DNA from: Microtetraspora malaysiensis
GTDB lineage: Bacteria > Actinomycetota > Actinomycetes > Streptosporangiales > Streptosporangiaceae
Length of the DNA: 64,000 bases
Direction of reading: 5' to 3'
Assembly (NCBI RefSeq): GCF_001528665.1
Contig: NZ_BBYJ01000009.1
Location: 186,001 to 250,000, forward strand
The notes beneath the pieces were generated by a model. The model was given only the letters and a program-made list of their open reading frames with translations. It was not told the origin of the DNA and did no database searches. Positions 1 to 8,935 of the stretch are shown here, piece by piece. Position 1 is the stretch's first letter. Every line of letters begins with the position of its first letter. Both the position numbers and the translations under genes were made by a program.

Positions 1-2
1 GC

Positions 3-80
3 TACTCCAGCCGGCTCGGTGACGTCCAGCTCACGCCGTACAGCAACAACCTCCAGACGATCACGGTCAAGAACAAGTGA
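3..80 (+). CDS. Peptide ABC transporter substrate-binding protein, C-terminal end (5' truncated by window)
   Basis: The first in-frame codons read YSSRLGDVQLTPYSNN and end at TGA 78-80. This is the usual C-terminal tail of family-5 extracellular solute-binding proteins (oligopeptide/dipeptide importers). The stop overlaps the GTG of the following permease gene by 4 bp (GTGA), so the two are translationally coupled. Only about 25 residues are inside the window, so substrate cannot be judged. The call rests on the tail sequence plus the two permeases that follow. Confidence 0.6.
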   Translation, partial: YSSRLGDVQLTPYSNNLQTITVKNK

Positions 81-1000
81 GATACGCCGTCCAGCGCCTG
101 ATCCAGGCCATCCCGGTCTTCGTGATCACCACCTTCCTCATCTACACGATGGTGTTCGCGCTGCCAGGAGACCCGATACTCGCGCTGGCCGGCGACAAGC
201 CGGTGCCCGAGCAGGTGCTCAACGTCATGCGCGAGCACTACCACCTGAACGACCCGCTGCTCGTGCAGTACGGCTACTACATGCTCGGGGTGTTCCAGGG
301 GAATCTCGGCGAGACCTTCACCGGGCAATCGGTGAGTGAGCTGCTCGGGGACCGGTGGGCGGTGACCGCGCAGCTCGCGGTCACCGCCTGGATCTTCGAA
401 CTGGTCGTGGGCATCGGCCTCGGCATCGTCGCGGGCCTGCGGCGCGGCGGCATCGCCGACACGGCCGTCCTCGCCGGAACCACGTTCATCATCGCGGTCC
501 CGGTCTTCGTGTTCGGGTACACCGCGCAGATCCTGCTCGGCCTCAACCTCGGGCTGTTCCCGACGGCGGGCACCGACGAGGGGTGGCCGGGCAGCTACCT
601 GCTGCCCGGCATGGTCCTCGGCTCGTTCGGGCTCGCCTACGTCGCCCGGCTCACCCGGACCTCGCTGGTGGAGAACCTGCGCGCCGACTATGTCCGCACG
701 GCCACGGCCAAGGGCCTGCGGCGGCACCGGATCGTCGGGCTGCACGCCCTGCGCAACTCGCTGATCCCGGTGGTCACCTACCTCGGCATCGACTTCGGCA
801 ACCTGATGGCCGGCGCGGTGGTCACCGAGGGCATCTTCAACCTGCCCGGCATCGGCCAGCAGGTGTTCCAGTCCATCCAGCTCCAGGAGGGGCCCGTCGT
901 CGTCGGCGTCGTCACCCTCCTCGTCATGATCTTCATCGTCGCCAACCTGGTCGTGGACCTCCTCTACGGTGTGCTCGACCCGAGGATCCGCCGTGCCTGA
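77..1000 (+). CDS. Peptide ABC transporter permease, DppB/OppB type
   Basis: 307 aa integral membrane permease, the normal length for DppB-type subunits. About six hydrophobic segments are visible, the first at residues 9-30. The cytoplasmic EAA loop that contacts the ATPase lies near residues 203-232 (RTATAKGLRRHRIVGLHALR), followed by the family signature GIFNLPGIGQ. It should pair with the next gene to form the pore for peptides delivered by the upstream binding protein. The GTG start overlaps the upstream TGA, and its own TGA overlaps the GTG of the next gene. ATPase genes are not in the window after the second permease, so they lie upstream or elsewhere. Confidence 0.9.
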   Translation: MRYAVQRLIQAIPVFVITTFLIYTMVFALPGDPILALAGDKPVPEQVLNVMREHYHLNDPLLVQYGYYMLGVFQGNLGETFTGQSVSELLGDRWAVTAQLAVTAWIFELVVGIGLGIVAGLRRGGIADTAVLAGTTFIIAVPVFVFGYTAQILLGLNLGLFPTAGTDEGWPGSYLLPGMVLGSFGLAYVARLTRTSLVENLRADYVRTATAKGLRRHRIVGLHALRNSLIPVVTYLGIDFGNLMAGAVVTEGIFNLPGIGQQVFQSIQLQEGPVVVGVVTLLVMIFIVANLVVDLLYGVLDPRIRRA

Positions 1001-1967
1001 CCTGCATCCCGGGCAGCCGAAAGGCCGCCCGAAGCCCGTCCTCCCGGCGGAGTCGCCGGACACCGGGACCTCTTCCGGCTCGGCCGTTCTCGCGGACGCC
1101 GTACCCGAGACCGGTCCTTCCGGGCGGTCGTTGTGGCACGACGCCTGGCTGGAACTGCGCGGGCGGGTCGTCTTCTGGTTCTCGGCGGCCGTCCTCGCGC
1201 TGGCCGGGGTGATGGCCGCCTTCCCGGACGTGTTCGCCGCGATGGGCCCGAACGAGAACTGCAACCTCCGGATGTCCAAGAAGGGACCCGGCAGCGGCGC
1301 GGTCTTCGGCTACGACCTGCAGGGCTGCGACTACTGGTCGCAGATCGTCCACGGCACGCGGGCGTCCATCGTGATCGGCGTCGCCGTGACCGCGTTCGCG
1401 CTGATCATCGCGATCCTCCTCGGGCTGGTCGGCGGCTACTACGGAGGCCTGCTCGACGCGCTGATCGCCCGGATCACCGACGTCTTCTTCGGCATCCCGT
1501 TCGTCCTCGGCGCGACCGTCGTCCTGGTGGCCTTCCCCGGCCACGGGATGTGGGCCATGACGCTGGTCCTCGTCCTGCTCGGCTGGACGACGATGACCCG
1601 CCTGATGCGCGGCCAGGTGATCGCGGTGAAGGACACGGACTTCGTGGCCGCCGCCCGCATGCTCGGCGCCGGTGACCGGCGGATCATGTTCCGGCACATC
1701 CTCCCGAACTCCATCGCGCCGGTGTTCGTCGTCGCCATGCTGAACGTCGGCAACGTGATCGCCGGTGAGGCGACGCTCGACTACCTCGGTGTCGGCCTGC
1801 AGTACCCCGACGTGTCGTGGGGCCTGCAGCTCAACGTCGCCCAGACGTTCTTCGCCGACCATCCGCACCTGCTGGTCTTCCCGGCGCTGTTCCTGACCGC
1901 CACCGTGCTGAGCTTCCTGATGCTCGGCGACGTCGTACGAGACGCCCTCGACCCCAAGTTGCGATAG
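993..1967 (+). CDS. Peptide ABC transporter permease, DppC/OppC type
   Basis: 324 aa from GTG 993. An in-frame GTG at 969 lies deeper inside the upstream gene and is less likely. A cytoplasmic N-terminal extension of about 55 residues is followed by a first membrane segment (residues about 60-78), a loop containing Cys-Asn and Gly-Cys-Asp-Tyr, and five more membrane segments. The EAA loop reads DFVAAARMLGAGDRRIMFRH, near residues 216-235, as in DppC. It is the partner of the preceding permease. The gene ends the operon at TAG 1965-1967; no ATPase follows and the next 90 bp hold the end of an opposing pseudogene. Confidence 0.9.
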   Translation: MPDLHPGQPKGRPKPVLPAESPDTGTSSGSAVLADAVPETGPSGRSLWHDAWLELRGRVVFWFSAAVLALAGVMAAFPDVFAAMGPNENCNLRMSKKGPGSGAVFGYDLQGCDYWSQIVHGTRASIVIGVAVTAFALIIAILLGLVGGYYGGLLDALIARITDVFFGIPFVLGATVVLVAFPGHGMWAMTLVLVLLGWTTMTRLMRGQVIAVKDTDFVAAARMLGAGDRRIMFRHILPNSIAPVFVVAMLNVGNVIAGEATLDYLGVGLQYPDVSWGLQLNVAQTFFADHPHLLVFPALFLTATVLSFLMLGDVVRDALDPKLR

Positions 1968-2058
1968 CTGATTTCTTGACAAGGAGTGGGGCCACGGGCG
2001 TCGGTTCCGGCGTGGCTCGGCCCACGTCGGAACCCTGGACGGGCCGCCCTGCTGCGGC

Positions 2059-2771
2059 TCACCTGTTCCGGATCGGCTGCGGCTCCAGATCCCGGTTGAT
2101 TCGCCGCCACGCCTGCAGCGCCACGATGTTGGGGTGGCTCTCTCCAAGCACCGCGGCTATGGAGGCCAGGGTGGGCTCGCGTATCTGGCCCGACTGGGCG
2201 GTCCTGCCCATCGCGGCGAGTGCGATCGACGGATTCGCCTGGCCGGCGAGCATGTCCGGTTGCTCGACCCCCAGGGTGTCGCGCAGCTCCGCCAGCGCCC
2301 GCCGCTCCAGCGACTAGTCGCGGTTCTGCTGACCCGCCGAGATGAAGTCCAGCGTCCCGCGGCCGGGGAACTCCCGCTCCAGCGACACGGCGTGCGGCGT
2401 CACCCTGGCGTAGTCCAGATGCCAATCGGCGGCCCGCTGCTGGTCGCGCACCGCCGCCCACATGTAGTTGCTAATGATGTCGATCACGCTGGGCGTCGCG
2501 CTGATAGCGCTGCCGTCGAGAAAGGGAGGGAAGAAACGCCGTGTTCGCAAGGGCCATGGTCCGCCCCGTCCCGCCATGTAGGACCTGTAGGAGTAGAACG
2601 TGACGATCCGGCCCTCGTCCTGCTGGATGTCGGTCGTCTGGGCTCCTCCGATTCCAAAAGACGAGCTTTCTTGGTCGCGGCCACCTCAGAAGGTGCGGCG
2701 GTCGGCACCCGTCGTCGCTCCAGGGGTCCACCAACGCCTTCCTCGGGGGCCGGGCTCCTCTCGGTCATCAA
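2059..2771 (-). pseudogene. Decayed FxsT-like gene (FxSxx-COOH system ATPase/TPR protein)
   Basis: Three reading frames on the minus strand give consecutive pieces of one protein. Near 2600-2630 one frame shows a start-like GRIVTFYSY and another the matching deviant Walker A HGGTGRTMALANTAF, implying frameshifts. A further frame from about 2540 gives FFPPFLDG, then TPSVIDIISNYMWAA and FPGRGTLDFISAG. This frame meets TAG near 2316. After the stop, the frame continues with a final TPR-like stretch (TLASIAAVLGESHPN) and INRDLEPQPI, matching the conserved C-terminus of FxsT proteins. The middle of the protein (NB-ARC-like part and most TPRs) is missing. A possible original start (MTERSPAPEE) is at about 2768. 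This is an internally deleted, frameshifted relic. The family assignment is from memory of FxsT motifs and not from a search. Confidence 0.7.
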
Positions 2772-3358
2772 GGCTTCCCGGGGTCTTGGGCCCTATGGGG
2801 CGGGGCGCGAGTGGGCGTGGCTCAGGAAGGAACAGTGCCGAGAACGCCAGGAGCAGGTGAGGGAATATCCACCTCCTTTTTCTCCCGCATTCGCCAGTCA
2901 ATTCATCCTAAGTTAAAGCGGCCCTTGGGATCATCTTGTCTCTGAGTTTCTGGATTTGAGCGGAGTATCAGGCCGCAGAGTTACATCCCTGCCTTCTTGG
3001 GAAGTAGAGGCGCGCACACCTGACTCGGTGGCCTAAAATGTCATATTTCGGTCTTGTCAAAATTAGCTGCGATGAGGCCCGTATTGTCGAGGTGGGGTGG
3101 CGTCTCCAGGTGCGCGTCGCTCCGCTCGTCTCGCCGTCGAAAACAGCGACACGGCGAGGGGCGCTGGTTGGATTGCGTGTTCGTGTGCGGCGCGGAGGCC
3201 CATCGCGACCGATCTTCTTCAAGTCTTGATCTGTCAAGGCCGGATCGATTCGTCAACCCCGTGGGGGGGATGGGAAGTCCGCAACGTATCGCATGTGCCA
3301 ACCTTGGGTGATAAGTATGGAAGACAGTCGTCGTGGGTTACGCTCGAGGTAGGTCGCC
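2772..3358. other. Intergenic stretch, 587 bp, no supported gene
   Basis: Open frames here are short and mutually overlapping, and none resembles a known protein. Base composition drops compared with the flanks (for example around 2870-3060), which fits imported or decayed DNA next to the FxsT relic. An ATG at 3317 with a possible RBS runs into TAG at 3350, so it cannot be the start of the next gene. No convincing promoter pair or long hairpin was found. Confidence 0.5.
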
Positions 3359-5653
3359 TTGGCTCGTCGCACCTCATGGATCCTTGTCACCTCCGTTATC
3401 GCTGTGGTGCTTCTGCCTGCCGTGACGAACATTGCGACCAATGCCCTTCCGGACGCATGGCAATCGAAATTGTGGCTGGCTTGGCCCCTGTCGCTGCTGC
3501 TGGCGATCCCGGTTCTCGTGGTTGAATTTCGGGCACGGCGAAACTCTTCCCACGAAGGGTCGATTCTGAAGGCTGCCGCCCTGCGTGACGCCGATTCGCG
3601 CATCTGGAACATTCCGCCCCTTGTCATCGGGTTCAGTAACAGAAAATCAGAATTCCGGGCCATCGGCTCGTTCTTGATGCGCGCCTCGGGGCGGCCCCTC
3701 CTGTTGTGCGGGATGGGGGGAATAGGAAAGACTCAACTGGCCCTGGCCTACGCGGCCCGACAGCGGGACCAGTTGAGCATCGGCTGGTGGGTCCAGGCAT
3801 CCAGTCGCGCCTCCGTCGTGTTTTCGCTTGCGAAGCTGGGACGCGAGATGGGAATCTCGGCGCCCAATGCTCGGGCGCTGGCGGAAGAGGTGGTGCAACA
3901 GCTGAGCGAGCGTGCCGGGTGGCTGCTCATTTTTGACGATGCGAAGAGAGTCGATGATTTGGTCGGACTGGTCCCGGTAACCGCCGGAGGGCAGGTTCTG
4001 ATCACGTCCAGGAATCCGCGATTCGATCGTCTCGCGGAGCCGATGCTGCTGCAGGTATTTCCGGCGGAGGAGGCCGCGAGATTCTTGCGGCAGCGAGTCG
4101 GTGATACGGACCAGGCGCCCTCATCCGCGTTGGCGGAGAAGCTCGGAGGACTTCCCCTTGCCTTGGAGCAGGCGGCCGCCTACTGCCGAGACTCCGGTAT
4201 AGGGCTATCGGATTACCTGAAGCGCTTCGAAGTCAGTTGCTCGCGGCTGCTGCGTCAAGGGACGGGATCCGGCCGGATCGGCCTGGAAGCGACGCTGGAT
4301 TTGTCTCTTGCCCGCGTGGCGCAGGTAGAACGCGCCGCCGCGCAACTATTGCGTGTGCTGGCGTTCATGGCACCCACAGACATACCGCGCGACCTGTTCT
4401 CATCTGGAGCGAAGTTTCTGCCACGGGCTCTCGCTCGTTCGGCAGGGGACGTCCTCAGCATGGATCGGACGGTAGGAGCGCTCATTCAGACGTCGCTTCT
4501 CACGTCGGCCACGGCTGACCACGTGCGCGTTCACCCGTTGATCTCCGCCATGTTGCGCGACACGATGCGGCCGCGTACGGGATCCCGTCCATGGTCGCGT
4601 ACCAGACGTATTCTCACCTTCATTCGCCGGCCTGGGAGGAGTCCTTCGGACTGGTGGCCGGCCTCTCGGTGGATCCGCGCGACGCTCCTGTCGCTCGGGC
4701 AAGGCATGGCCACCGATGATTGGAACCCGGAGAGCTGGAATCGTGCGTCCACCCTGCTCCCTCACGTGGACGCTCTCTGGTCGTTCGCTGAAGATTATCG
4801 AGTCTCCTTCAACACTAAAGAGACTGCGCTGGTTGCGCGGCTGTTCGCCGAGCTCGGCGTAAGAATGTATCGAAGGGGAGACTACAAGATCGCGGAGGAG
4901 TTGTGTCGCAGGGCCTTGGACATCGCGCGAGCAAAACTGCCGGAAGATGACCTCGGCGTACTCTACTGGCTGAACTATCTGGCGCAGGTGAAGCATCGAA
5001 AAGGCGAGGTCGATGAGGCCGTCAGGATATTTGAAAAGGTTCTCGGAGTGTACGAGGAAAAGCTTGGCAGGGAGCATTCCGACACTCTGATGATTATGAA
5101 CAATCTTGGCGGGGCTCTCGCGGAGAGGGAAGATCAACTGGTTCGCGCCCGGAGCCTCTACGAATATTTGATAGCGGTGCGAACGCGGACGGTGGGCGAA
5201 CGTGCCCCCGAAACGATGATAGCGGTGAACAACCTGGGAAAGGTCTATCGCCGTCTCGGTGACCTGGATGCGGCATACGAAATATCGAGTCGAGCACTGC
5301 GCATCGGTGTCGAGGTCGAAGGAGAGGAGGATCCGGGCACCTTGCTACGGATGAACAACCTGGCGGAGGTTCTTCGGGTTCAGGGGAACATCGAAGAATC
5401 TCGTCAATTGCATGAAAAGGCGCTGGGACTGCGGCGCAAGGTACTGGGAGGAAAGCATCCGGATGTTGTCGTCTCCATGAACAATCTGGCCCGGGTCGCG
5501 CGCCTCCAAGGTGACCGCGAGTTCGCGCTTGAGCTGTACAAGGAGTCCCTTGCCCTGGCCGAGCGGGTAGCCGGGGATCAGCATCCATTGGTGGCCGTGG
5601 CTCGAAGGGGAATCCAGGAGAGCGCCGCGGCCGGACAGGAAAGCAGCGAGTGA
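3359..5653 (+). CDS. Membrane-anchored STAND NTPase with NB-ARC and C-terminal TPRs
   Basis: 764 aa from TTG 3359, with GAGGTAGG just upstream; no other in-frame start precedes it because of TAG 3350. Two N-terminal membrane segments (about residues 5-23 and 38-55) are followed by an NB-ARC module. Its Walker A is GMGGIGKTQ (about 117-125), Walker B LLIFDDA (about 188-194), the sensor LITSRNPR, and the GLPLALEQAA motif is near 265. From about residue 495 to the end come TPR_10/12-type repeats, each carrying MNNLG/A and an LG-x-x-HPD-like turn. STAND proteins act as ligand-gated switches in signalling or defence; the ligand is unknown. GC is visibly lower than in the flanking operons, suggesting acquisition. 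No effector domain is fused, so output is unclear. Confidence 0.85.
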   Translation: MARRTSWILVTSVIAVVLLPAVTNIATNALPDAWQSKLWLAWPLSLLLAIPVLVVEFRARRNSSHEGSILKAAALRDADSRIWNIPPLVIGFSNRKSEFRAIGSFLMRASGRPLLLCGMGGIGKTQLALAYAARQRDQLSIGWWVQASSRASVVFSLAKLGREMGISAPNARALAEEVVQQLSERAGWLLIFDDAKRVDDLVGLVPVTAGGQVLITSRNPRFDRLAEPMLLQVFPAEEAARFLRQRVGDTDQAPSSALAEKLGGLPLALEQAAAYCRDSGIGLSDYLKRFEVSCSRLLRQGTGSGRIGLEATLDLSLARVAQVERAAAQLLRVLAFMAPTDIPRDLFSSGAKFLPRALARSAGDVLSMDRTVGALIQTSLLTSATADHVRVHPLISAMLRDTMRPRTGSRPWSRTRRILTFIRRPGRSPSDWWPASRWIRATLLSLGQGMATDDWNPESWNRASTLLPHVDALWSFAEDYRVSFNTKETALVARLFAELGVRMYRRGDYKIAEELCRRALDIARAKLPEDDLGVLYWLNYLAQVKHRKGEVDEAVRIFEKVLGVYEEKLGREHSDTLMIMNNLGGALAEREDQLVRARSLYEYLIAVRTRTVGERAPETMIAVNNLGKVYRRLGDLDAAYEISSRALRIGVEVEGEEDPGTLLRMNNLAEVLRVQGNIEESRQLHEKALGLRRKVLGGKHPDVVVSMNNLARVARLQGDREFALELYKESLALAERVAGDQHPLVAVARRGIQESAAAGQESSE

Positions 5654-5759
5654 CAAGGGCTCTTCGATTGGAAGGCCTCGAGATGCCACGAAGCTGTTCG
5701 CGTGGAGCAGGCCACTTCCGCGGAGGAATGTTTCACCCCCGCGGAGCGCTCGTATTCGA

Positions 5760-7067
5760 TCAGCGCTCGGTGGTCGCCGGGGGCTCCGTCTCCGCGAGCA
5801 GCAGCCGGTCAAGGACGCGGACGCCGAACTCCAGCCCCTCCACCGGGACCCGCTCGTCAACCCCGTGGAACATGCCGAAGTAGTTCAGGTCAGGGGGAAG
5901 GAGCAGCGGCGCGAAGCCGTACCCGCGGATCCCGAGCTGGGCGAACGCCTTCGCGTCCGTGCCGCCGGTCATCACGTACGGCACCGGGTGGCCGGTCGGG
6001 TCCTCGGCCAGCAGGGCGCCGCGGAGCTGGTCGAACAGGCCCTCGGCCGGCGCGGAGACCGCCTCGCCCATGCTGACGAACTCGCGGGTGACCTTCGGGC
6101 CGAGCAGCCGGTCGATGGTCTCCAGGAACTCGTCGCGGTACCCGGGGAGGAAGCGCCCGTCCACGTGGGCCTGCGCCGTGCCCGGGATGACGTTGACCTT
6201 GTACCCCGCGTCGAGCATGGTCGGGTTGGCCGAGTTGCGCAGCACGCCCTTGAACAGCATGGACGCCTGCGGCAGCCGCTCGATCTCCTCGTCCAGCCGG
6301 TCGAGGTCGATCGTCGTGCCGAGCGCGCGGGAGAGCCCCTCGACGAGCGCCGCCACCGCGGGCGTGACCCGTACAGGCCAGCGGTGGTCGGCGATCCGCA
6401 CCAGCGCCCGGGACAGCTCCACGACCGGGTTGTCGGCCGCGGGCTTGGACCCGTGCCCGGCGACACCCTTGGCGGTGAGGCGCATCCAGGCGGTGCCGCG
6501 CTCGCCCACCGCCACCGGGTAGATCCGGGTGTCGCCCTCGTGCCAGCTGAAGCCGCCCGACTCGCTGATCGCCTCCGTGCAGCCGGCGAACCAGTCCCGG
6601 TGGTTGTCCACGACGTAGCCCGCGCCGTACTCGCCGGTGGCCTCCTCGTCGGCGACGAACGCGAGCACGATGTCGCGCCGGGGCCGCACCCCGCGCCGGG
6701 CCCACTCGCGCACCGCGGTGAGGGTCATGGACAGGGTGCCCTTCATGTCGACCGCGCCGCGGCCGTGGACGCACCCGTCCTCCACCTCGCCCGAGAACGG
6801 GTGCAGCCGCCACTCCGACGGGTCGGCCGGGACGACGTCGAGATGGCCGTGGATCAGCAGGGCGTCCGGATCGGTGCCGTCGCCGGGGATGCGGGCCAGC
6901 ACGTTGGTGCGTTGCGGCGCGGACTCCACCACGGTCGGCTCGATGCCGACCTCGTCCAGCAGGCCCGCGACGTATTCGGCGGCCTTGCGCTCGCCGGAGC
7001 CGGGGTTGGTGGTGTCGATCCTGATCAGGGTGGAGCAGATGTCGGCGACCTCGGTCGTCACGGTCAT
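5760..7067 (-). CDS. M20 family metallopeptidase (dipeptidase/deacylase type)
   Basis: 435 aa from ATG 7067, with AGGAG at 7075-7080. The zinc-binding pattern of M20 hydrolases is present in order: HGHLDVV (about residues 73-79), GRGAVDMKG, the catalytic glutamates in ADEEATGEYG, and the late His in MFHGVDERVP. The dimerisation domain lies between about residues 200 and 315. Such enzymes hydrolyse peptide or N-acyl amide bonds with two metal ions in the cytoplasm. The ATG overlaps the TGA of the upstream S9 peptidase gene by 4 bp (ATGA), so it is the last gene of a three-gene peptidase operon. Substrate cannot be inferred; peptide scavenging is the simplest reading. Confidence 0.9.
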   Translation of the reverse strand: MTVTTEVADICSTLIRIDTTNPGSGERKAAEYVAGLLDEVGIEPTVVESAPQRTNVLARIPGDGTDPDALLIHGHLDVVPADPSEWRLHPFSGEVEDGCVHGRGAVDMKGTLSMTLTAVREWARRGVRPRRDIVLAFVADEEATGEYGAGYVVDNHRDWFAGCTEAISESGGFSWHEGDTRIYPVAVGERGTAWMRLTAKGVAGHGSKPAADNPVVELSRALVRIADHRWPVRVTPAVAALVEGLSRALGTTIDLDRLDEEIERLPQASMLFKGVLRNSANPTMLDAGYKVNVIPGTAQAHVDGRFLPGYRDEFLETIDRLLGPKVTREFVSMGEAVSAPAEGLFDQLRGALLAEDPTGHPVPYVMTGGTDAKAFAQLGIRGYGFAPLLLPPDLNYFGMFHGVDERVPVEGLEFGVRVLDRLLLAETEPPATTER

Positions 7068-8935
7068 GCGGAGTCTCCTGGAGTGAACGTCACGGATGGG
7101 CCCCGCAGCACGAGCGGCGGGACCTCGGGCGTCGGGAAGCCGAAGATCAGGCCGTAGAAGGCGAGCTCGGCTTCCAGAACCGCGACGATCGTCTCCTCGC
7201 GTCGCCATCCGTGTTGTTCCCCCGGGAAGGCGAGGTACGCCCAGGTCCCGCCGTGCCGCTCCAGTTCGGCGGCGAACCGCTCCGCCTGGGACGGATCGAC
7301 GATGGCGTCCTCCAGGCCGTGCATGAGCAGCGCCGGGCCGGACGCCCGCTCGGCGTGCAGGGCGGGGGAGCGGTCGAGGTAGCGCTGCCGGGTCTCGGGA
7401 AGGGGGCCGATCAGCCCGTCGAGGTAGCGCGACTCGAAGTCGTGCGTCTCCGCCGCCCAGCTCTCCGGGTCGCCGATCGCGTAGTGGGCGGCCGCCCCGC
7501 AGAAGACGTCGCTGTGGACCAGCGCCGCGAGCGAGGTCCAGCCGCCCGCGCTGCCGCCCCTGATCGCGACCTTGCCCGCCGTGCCGTCGGCCAGCAGCCG
7601 GCGCGCCACGGTCTCGCTGTCCTGGACGTCCACGACGCCCCAGTTGTGCCGCAGCCGTTCGCGGTAGGCCCGGCCGTACCCGGTGGAGCCGCCGTAGTTG
7701 ACCTCGGCCACGCCGATGCCCCGGCTGGTGAAGTAGGCGACCTCCAGGTCCAGGATCGGCGCGGCGGCGCTCGTCGGCCCGCCGTGCACGAACACCACGT
7801 ACGGCGGCGCCCCCTCCGCCGACGGCGGGCGCAGCGGCGCGTACAGGTGGGCGTGGACGCCGTCGATCATGACCGGCTCGGGCGTCGGCAGCAGCTCGGC
7901 CGGGGGGAGTCGCTTGGGCGGGGACAGCGTCTCCCGCTTCCCGGTGGCCAGTTCGATCCGCACCACCTCGTACGGCCGGTACGGCGAGGCGGCGACGCCG
8001 ACGACGTGGGTGGCGTCGGCGGCCAGGGTCGGCGACCAGTAGGTGGCGTCGCCGCCGATCTCCCGCGGCGGGGCGCCGCTCTCGTCGATCACGCCCAGCC
8101 GCCGCAGGTCGGCGGTGCCGTACATGGTGACGATGGAGTCGCCGGAGACCGCGAAGAACGTCTGGCCGAGCTTCCACACGGCGTCGCCGAACTCCATGGG
8201 CAGCGGCGTGAGGTTCCGTGCGGTCGCCGGGTCGCCGTCGAGCGGGACGAGGTGGATGTTCCACCAGCCGGTCGTGTCGGTGACGGCGTACAGGCTGCCG
8301 GCGTCCCGCCACTCGGCCTGGGCGACCGCGCCGCCCGCGACCACCCGGTACGGCTCCGCCCCGTCGAGCGGAGCGACGCACAGCTCGGTGGCGTCCCACG
8401 GCATGTCCGGATGGTTCCAGCCGATCCAGGCGATGTGCCGGCCGTCCGGGGAGACGCGCGGGTTCATCACGAAGTGGTGGGCCTCGACGAGGACGCGCAG
8501 GGGGCCGCCGTCGAGGGGCACCGCCACGATCGCCCGCTCGCGGCCGATCTCCCGTACGCACAGCACCTCGTCGCCGTGGATCACGAGGTCGCCATACCGC
8601 GCCGGGCCCTCGGGGGTGAGCGGGACGGGTTCGCCGCCGGGAGCGCAGCGGTAGAGCCGCTGGTCGGCCCAGTTCGTGAACACCAGCGCCCCCTGGTGGG
8701 ACCGCCAGGACCGCCCGCCGTACTCGATCACCCGGTTGCGGGCGTTCCATCCCGGCGGGAGCACGTCCTCCACGCTCCCGTCGGCGCGGCGGCGCACGAC
8801 ACAGCGGCGCCCGCCCTCCTGCGGGCGCGGCTCGTCCCACCAGACCTCATCGCCGCAGATCTCCACCCACAGCGGTCGATCGTCCACCCGCGCCACGTCG
8901 ACGGCGCTGATGCTCACCGGTTCGGTTCGGCTCAC
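7064..8935 (-). CDS. S9 family prolyl oligopeptidase-type serine peptidase
   Basis: 623 aa from GTG 8935, which overlaps the TGA of the upstream gene (GTGA). The N-terminal 380 or so residues form a beta-propeller-like region rich in LDG and SPDG turns. The C-terminal alpha/beta hydrolase domain carries the Ser nucleophile in GGSAGGW (about residue 456), the oxyanion motif HGGPTSAA, an Asp in EDAIVDPSQ (about 545) and the His in GEQHGW (about 573). No signal peptide is visible, so it should act on small peptides in the cytoplasm. Overlaps on both sides make it the central gene of the operon with the C39-like and M20 peptidases. Confidence 0.9.
   Translation of the reverse strand: MSRTEPVSISAVDVARVDDRPLWVEICGDEVWWDEPRPQEGGRRCVVRRRADGSVEDVLPPGWNARNRVIEYGGRSWRSHQGALVFTNWADQRLYRCAPGGEPVPLTPEGPARYGDLVIHGDEVLCVREIGRERAIVAVPLDGGPLRVLVEAHHFVMNPRVSPDGRHIAWIGWNHPDMPWDATELCVAPLDGAEPYRVVAGGAVAQAEWRDAGSLYAVTDTTGWWNIHLVPLDGDPATARNLTPLPMEFGDAVWKLGQTFFAVSGDSIVTMYGTADLRRLGVIDESGAPPREIGGDATYWSPTLAADATHVVGVAASPYRPYEVVRIELATGKRETLSPPKRLPPAELLPTPEPVMIDGVHAHLYAPLRPPSAEGAPPYVVFVHGGPTSAAAPILDLEVAYFTSRGIGVAEVNYGGSTGYGRAYRERLRHNWGVVDVQDSETVARRLLADGTAGKVAIRGGSAGGWTSLAALVHSDVFCGAAAHYAIGDPESWAAETHDFESRYLDGLIGPLPETRQRYLDRSPALHAERASGPALLMHGLEDAIVDPSQAERFAAELERHGGTWAYLAFPGEQHGWRREETIVAVLEAELAFYGLIFGFPTPEVPPLVLRGPSVTFTPGDSA

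Noticed and set aside
5760-8840. 1026-codon minus-strand open frame spanning two genes
   Set aside because: Only its 3' part (from ATG 7067) is the M20 gene. The rest is the Arg/Gly-rich antisense-frame shadow of the S9 gene.
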